Assembly (NCBI GenBank): GCA_902762325.1
Contig: CACWNV010000012.1
Span: 1 to 57,584, forward strand
Direction of reading: 5' to 3'
DNA from: an uncultured Prevotellaceae bacterium
Lineage (GTDB): Bacteria > Bacteroidota > Bacteroidia > Bacteroidales > Bacteroidaceae
Length of the DNA stretch: 57,584 nucleotides
The notes under the pieces were generated by a model, which did no database searches, had not been told where the DNA came from, and saw nothing but the letters and a program-made list of their open reading frames with translations. The position numbers were made by a program, and so were the translations under genes. Position 1 is the first letter of the stretch; each line of letters begins with the position of its first letter. This document shows, in pieces, positions 53,360 through 57,584 of the stretch.

Positions 53360-54532
53360 ATGAAGTATATTTCTCAAATCCTCGACATCGCACTGCGTGA
53401 GCTCAATATCATTGTGCGGAAGAACCGTATCTACGGTTTCTGCATGGTGGTGTTCCCGTTCATGTTGGTGTTGTTTTTCACCACGATGCTCGATGAGGGA
53501 ATACCGCAGGATTTGCCCATTGGGGTGGTGGACCAGGACAACAGTGCCATGTCACGTGGTCTTATCCGCAACCTTGATGCCATGCAGAACTCCCGTGTGA
53601 TGTATCGCTTTGCGAATATCACAGAGGCACGCAACGCCATGCAACAAGGGGAAGTCTATGCCTATCTCTATATTCCTGATGGTACGGCATCGAAACTCCT
53701 GTCAGGACGGCAGCCGAAGATTTCATTTTACTACACAATGACGTGTATGACAGCGGGCTCGATGGCCTCGAAGGATATGAAGACCATAGGTATGCTCGGC
53801 TCAGCGGCTGTGGGTCAGGCCACGCTCAGTGCGAAGGGTGCCTCACCCCAACAGATCAAGGCAGCGCTACAGCCAGTGACAATCGACGCACACATGATAG
53901 CCAACCCTGAGGGCAGTTACAATTACAGTCTGACAACTGTCTTTGTACCAGGTATTCTGATGCTCTTCATGGCACTACTCTCGGCATACGCTCTCGGCAT
54001 GGAGATGAAGTTTGATACGGGCAAGGAATGGCTCGCCCGTGCCGACGGTAACATCGTCGTGGCTATTCTTGGCAAATATATTGTTCACGCGCTGATCTTC
54101 CTGCTCGTGATATTCCTCTACCAGTATTATGTTTTCAATGTGCTCCACTTCCCGCGTCTTGGGGGCACGTGGAGCATCGTACGGCTCACGCTCTTGCAGG
54201 TGGCAAGTTCGATTGGCTTTGGCATCTTTGCCTTTGGTCTGATGCCTTCACTGCGCATGTCAATGAGTATCAGTTCGCTGTGGTCTGTGCTCAGCATTTC
54301 GATGTGCGGCTCTGCATTCCCCATTCTGGGTATGGATCCGCCATTGCAGTCCATGTCATGGCTGTTCCCCCTGCGTCACTACTGGATGATCTATCAGGCA
54401 ACGGTGCTGAACGGATTCCCCGTCATCGATGTCTGGTTCCACCTTGTGGCACTCGTGGCCTTCACGCTGCTGCCTTGGTTCGTACTCCGTAAAGTTAAAA
54501 ATGCAATGTTGAATTATGTCTACATTCCTTAA
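53360..54532 (+). CDS. ABC-2 type transporter permease (first of a pair)
   Basis: This 390-residue protein has one N-terminal helix (FCMVVFPFMLVLFFTTML), a large extracytoplasmic domain with IGVVDQDNSAMSRGLIRNLD, and five C-terminal helices from about residue 195 (TTVFVPGILMLFMALLSAYA, YIVHALIFLLVIFLYQYYVF). This is the YhhJ/YbhS-like ABC2_membrane_3 plan. It overlaps the next permease gene by 17 bp. No ATP-binding subunit is encoded beside it. Confidence 0.92.
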   Translation: MKYISQILDIALRELNIIVRKNRIYGFCMVVFPFMLVLFFTTMLDEGIPQDLPIGVVDQDNSAMSRGLIRNLDAMQNSRVMYRFANITEARNAMQQGEVYAYLYIPDGTASKLLSGRQPKISFYYTMTCMTAGSMASKDMKTIGMLGSAAVGQATLSAKGASPQQIKAALQPVTIDAHMIANPEGSYNYSLTTVFVPGILMLFMALLSAYALGMEMKFDTGKEWLARADGNIVVAILGKYIVHALIFLLVIFLYQYYVFNVLHFPRLGGTWSIVRLTLLQVASSIGFGIFAFGLMPSLRMSMSISSLWSVLSISMCGSAFPILGMDPPLQSMSWLFPLRHYWMIYQATVLNGFPVIDVWFHLVALVAFTLLPWFVLRKVKNAMLNYVYIP

Positions 54533-55718
54533 TAGAATACGCGAGCACTTCACCGATGTGCTCCACATCTGGCGGAACGAAATGATTAAAGTCGTGAAGG
54601 ACGAAGGAGTGCTGATGTTCCTTGTCGTCGTTCCGCTGGGCTATCCGTTGCTCTACTCGTGGATCTACAACAACGAGACACTGCACGAGACGCCAGTGGT
54701 CGTCGTTGACCAGTCGCACTCAGCCCTCTCCCGGCAGTTCATCAAAGACTGTGACGCCACACCCGATGTCCAAATAAAATACTATGCCGAGGATCTCGAC
54801 GAAGCGCGTTCGCTCATCAGTCGGCAACTCGTCCGTGGCATCTACCTCATACCGTCTGACTTCGCCGAGCGTGTCAACCGTGGCGAACAGGCCACCGTCA
54901 GCGTCTATTGCGACATGTCGCTCATGCTTGCCTACAAGAATGTCTATCAGACCGCCATGGTCGAGGCAGGGCGTCTTGGCGCAGGGATGAACATCAAGAA
55001 GGCTGGCAACTATACCAAGCGCGAGGATGCCATCACTGCACAGCCTCTGGCAGTTGATGGTGTGGCGATGTTTAATCCTTCAGGCGGCTATGGCTCCTGT
55101 GTCTTGCCCGCTGTGCTCATGCTTATCTTGCAGCAAGCGCTTGCTCTCGGTATCGGTATGGCTGCCGGAACAGCCCGCGAGCGACACAAGAACGGTCAGC
55201 TCATCCCCGACGATGATCCACACTATCGGGGTGCTTACCGCATCGTATGGGGTAAGGCGCTCTGCTATGCCATGATTGGTGCTGTTGCTGCTGCCTATCT
55301 TGCGATGGCTGTTCCACGCATGTTCTCCTTTCCGCAGCTTGGTACTGGATGGAACCTGTTTTGCTTGCTGTTGCCTTACACTATGGCGAGCATCTTCTTT
55401 GGGATGACCGTCTCCTGTTTGGTGCGCTATCGCGAGAACGTGATGTTGATTATGGTCTTCGTCTCCGTGCCACTGCTCTTCTTGACTGGTGTGTCGTGGC
55501 CGCAGTCGAGCATTCCCAGCTACTGGCAGGGTGTCTCCTGGCTCTTCCCCAGCACCTTTGGCGTGCGTGCTTTCATCCGAGTCAACTCCATGGGGGCTAA
55601 CGTGAGCCAGATCCTTCCCGAGATTCGCATCCTCTGGATTCAGGCAGCCACATATCTTGGCATGGCTTGTCTCGTCTATCGTCACCAGTTCCGGTTGGCA
55701 AGAAAGTATGCAAACTAA
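54516..55718 (+). CDS. ABC-2 type transporter permease (second of a pair)
   Basis: This 400-residue protein has the same topology as its upstream partner: one N-terminal helix (VLMFLVVVPLGYPLLYSWIY), a periplasmic domain (VVVDQSHSALSRQFIKDCDA) and C-terminal helices (SCVLPAVLMLILQQALALGI, NVMLIMVFVSVPLLFLTGVS). The pair probably forms a heterodimeric channel served by the upstream HlyD and TolC. Its ATPase is not in the window. Confidence 0.92.
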   Translation: MSTFLNRIREHFTDVLHIWRNEMIKVVKDEGVLMFLVVVPLGYPLLYSWIYNNETLHETPVVVVDQSHSALSRQFIKDCDATPDVQIKYYAEDLDEARSLISRQLVRGIYLIPSDFAERVNRGEQATVSVYCDMSLMLAYKNVYQTAMVEAGRLGAGMNIKKAGNYTKREDAITAQPLAVDGVAMFNPSGGYGSCVLPAVLMLILQQALALGIGMAAGTARERHKNGQLIPDDDPHYRGAYRIVWGKALCYAMIGAVAAAYLAMAVPRMFSFPQLGTGWNLFCLLLPYTMASIFFGMTVSCLVRYRENVMLIMVFVSVPLLFLTGVSWPQSSIPSYWQGVSWLFPSTFGVRAFIRVNSMGANVSQILPEIRILWIQAATYLGMACLVYRHQFRLARKYAN

Positions 55719-55744
55719 TGAAGAACTAATTTGAATGTAGAACT

Positions 55745-56734
55745 ATGATTTCCAACCCAGACTTTGAGAAAGTAGACGGACTGGTCGAGTGGCTGAGAGA
55801 AGTGCCATACGAAGTGCTCAGGCACGGGCGGCTCTACAATGCCGAAGAGCTCTATCAGGGCTACGAACCATCTGTAGATGTCGTGAAGGACAGGGTGTCG
55901 TTTGCTGACTGCTACGACAGCCGGGTCTATCAGCATTTCATCAAGCAGGGCAAGATAGCCAGGGACATCAATGAGTCGGTGGCTCGCTCCATGCACGACC
56001 ATGGCATTCACACAGCACTCATCGAGTTCCTCAAAACGCACGATCCTCTTCGGTGCATCGGCATCATGGGCGGTCATGCGTTGTTACGCACCGACCCCAT
56101 GTTTGCCAGTGTGGCGATGTTGAGTAAGCGACTCACCGAGGCGGGCTTCTTCATGGTGAGCGGTGGAGGTCCGGGAGCGATGGAGGCCACCCATCTGGGT
56201 GCATGGTTGGCAGGACGTACGGATGAAGAGGCTCAAGAGGCTATCCGTACACTCGCCGCTGCCGCCGCATCGTTCAAGGACGGTGCATGGCTGTCATCGG
56301 CATTCGAGGTGATGCGCCGCTATCCGCAAGAACAGTATGTGAGTCTGGGCGTTCCCACATGGCTCTATGGCCATGAGCCTTCCACACCCTTTGCCACCCA
56401 TATCGCCAAGTATTTTGTGAACAGTGTTCGCGAAGATACCATCCTGACCATCGCCTTTGGCGGCATCATCTACACGCCCGGCAGTGCCGGCACCCTGCAG
56501 GAGATCTTCCAGAATGCGGTGCAGAACCATTACCTGTCGTTCGGAATAGCCAGTCCGATGATATTTATGGGCAAGGATTTCTGGACAGAAGACGTTCCTG
56601 TCTATCCGATGATTCATCAGATGGAGGAAAGAGGGAGGTACAAGAACCTGCTATTGACACTTACCGACGACCCCTTTGAGATAGAAAGAGTGTTGAAGGA
56701 TTTCCAAAAGACAATTCCATATGTTAAACCATAA
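55745..56734 (+). CDS. LOG-family protein (nucleotide 5'-monophosphate nucleosidase-like)
   Basis: This 329-residue protein has a Rossmann-like LOG fold: [35 protein letters not shown] and [19 protein letters not shown], which matches the PGGxGTxxE signature with Ser for Gly. Relatives cleave nucleotide monophosphates to ribose-5-phosphate (PpnN) or make cytokinins (LOG). Substrate is not determined. It lies between the ABC-2 permeases and pfkA. Confidence 0.88.
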   Translation: MISNPDFEKVDGLVEWLREVPYEVLRHGRLYNAEELYQGYEPSVDVVKDRVSFADCYDSRVYQHFIKQGKIARDINESVARSMHDHGIHTALIEFLKTHDPLRCIGIMGGHALLRTDPMFASVAMLSKRLTEAGFFMVSGGGPGAMEATHLGAWLAGRTDEEAQEAIRTLAAAAASFKDGAWLSSAFEVMRRYPQEQYVSLGVPTWLYGHEPSTPFATHIAKYFVNSVREDTILTIAFGGIIYTPGSAGTLQEIFQNAVQNHYLSFGIASPMIFMGKDFWTEDVPVYPMIHQMEERGRYKNLLLTLTDDPFEIERVLKDFQKTIPYVKP

Positions 56735-56748
56735 AAACACCTAAACAA

Positions 56749-57584
56749 ATGATTAAGAGTAAGATTAAAACTATCGGTATTCTGACATCGGGTGGCGACT
56801 CCCCCGGTATGAATGCAGCCATCCGCGCCGTGACACGCGCAGGTATTTATAACGGTTTCAAAATCAAGGGTATCTATCGAGGATACGACGGCCTCATCAA
56901 GGGCGAAGTGAAACAGTTTACTACCGAGAATGTCAGTGGTATCATCACCCGTGGCGGTACCATCCTGAAGACAGCTCGCAGCAAGGAGTTTATGACTGCT
57001 GAGGGTAGGAAGAAAGCCTACGAGATGTGCAAGCAGCATGAGATTGATGCTCTTGTAGTCATCGGCGGTAATGGCTCGCTGACAGGTGCATGGAACTTTG
57101 GCGTGGAGTATGACTTCCCCGTGATTGGTCTGCCCGGCACCATCGACAACGACCTCTACGGCACCGATGCCACCATCGGTTACGACACGACGATGAACAC
57201 CATCATGGACTGTGTAGACCGCATCCGTGACACTGCCAATTCGCATGAGCGCATCTTCTTCGTCGAGGTGATGGGCCGTGATGCCGGCTTCCTGGCACAG
57301 AACTGCGCCATCGCATGCGGTGCTGAGGCTGCCATCGTACCAGAGGAAACAACCGACGTTGACCAGTTGGCACAGTTCATGGGACGTGGAATCCGCAAAT
57401 CGAAGAAGTCATGTATCGTAATCGTCTCAGAGAGTCCCAAGTGCGGCGCCCTTTATTATGCCGACCGTGTGAAGAAGGAGTTCCCCGAGTTTGATGTGCG
57501 TGTGTCCATTCTTGGCCACTTGCAGCGAGGCGGTAGTCCTACGGCTCGTGACCGCATCCTTGCCAGTAGTACGGGTGTCGGTGC
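56749..57584 (+). CDS. pfkA: 6-Phosphofructokinase (partial, runs off the window)
   Basis: 278 codons are visible. Motifs: [20 protein letters not shown], the nucleotide site GGNGS (106-110), [19 protein letters not shown] and the catalytic-region [12 protein letters not shown] and [14 protein letters not shown]. The Gly after Asn108 is the residue usually kept in ATP-dependent enzymes (PPi enzymes carry Asp), so ATP use is likely. Asn replaces the E. coli Asp103 position. The 3' end lies beyond the window. It starts 14 bp after the LOG-family gene. Confidence 0.95.
   Translation, partial: MIKSKIKTIGILTSGGDSPGMNAAIRAVTRAGIYNGFKIKGIYRGYDGLIKGEVKQFTTENVSGIITRGGTILKTARSKEFMTAEGRKKAYEMCKQHEIDALVVIGGNGSLTGAWNFGVEYDFPVIGLPGTIDNDLYGTDATIGYDTTMNTIMDCVDRIRDTANSHERIFFVEVMGRDAGFLAQNCAIACGAEAAIVPEETTDVDQLAQFMGRGIRKSKKSCIVIVSESPKCGALYYADRVKKEFPEFDVRVSILGHLQRGGSPTARDRILASSTGVG

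Noticed and set aside
56749-57584. Asn in the GGNGS motif of PfkA as a sign of pyrophosphate dependence
   Set aside because: The residue that separates PPi from ATP enzymes is the following Gly, which is retained; the Asn looks like ordinary family variation.

Overview
The window reads as a chromosomal segment of a Bacteroidales bacterium, most likely Prevotella-like. Evidence: the recurring Bacteroidota -7 promoter element TAnnTTTG upstream of many genes, carboxypeptidase-regulatory/OMP_b-brl_3 outer-membrane barrels, a DUF5606 gene, a menaquinone operon, a type Vd-like patatin-barrel protein, and the gene orders rplY-pth-hslR and nusB-yajC-ybbR-coaE. No species call is possible from sequence alone.

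Layout. 1-6100 is an accessory, decayed zone: the last codons of a transposase-like gene, two large non-coding repeat elements, a structured hairpin cluster, a WYL-regulator pseudogene, an intact outer-membrane barrel gene (1531-4407), a 5'-truncated AlbA/RecG-like ATP-binding gene bounded by an exact 22-bp direct repeat, and a tRNA-Arg(CCG) whose 3' end is duplicated 121 bp away, as in an old integration site. 6300-19005 is mostly housekeeping: asnA, dnaX, a second large barrel protein, the rplY-pth-S4 operon, the nusB-yajC-ybbR-coaE-DUF5606 operon, a DUF554 membrane protein and a small heat-shock protein. 19255-28465 holds the menaquinone pathway: hotdog thioesterase, menF, menD, a DUF4153 membrane protein and menB, then menC and menE, with ndk on the opposite strand and a copy of the large repeat lying between menC and menE. 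28471-41285 carries a GH43 glycosidase, aroB, a septum protein of the FtsB/DivIC type, a lipoprotein, pyrC with a stand-alone MetH reactivation domain, a metallophosphoesterase, plsC, a dolichol-phosphate-mannose-synthase-like glycosyltransferase and mfd. 41311-42579 is a 1.3-kb non-coding stretch with the third large repeat and a long foldback element. 42580-55718 is a 13-kb plus-strand envelope and export block: RND adaptor, RND pump, TolC-like lipoprotein, patatin-barrel protein, second TolC, HlyD adaptor and two ABC-2 permeases. The window ends with a LOG-family protein and a partial pfkA.

The most interesting unexplained material is non-coding. A ~370-400-bp repeat occurs in three intergenic places and opens with a tandem array of ~22-bp mini-hairpins whose stems differ in sequence but stay paired. 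A 207-278-bp foldback element with nested inverted repeats follows two of those three copies. A cluster of hairpins at 890-1075 contains mutually exclusive pairings. Several translation starts were chosen because a TAnnTTTG promoter lies downstream of, or overlaps, the longest possible start.
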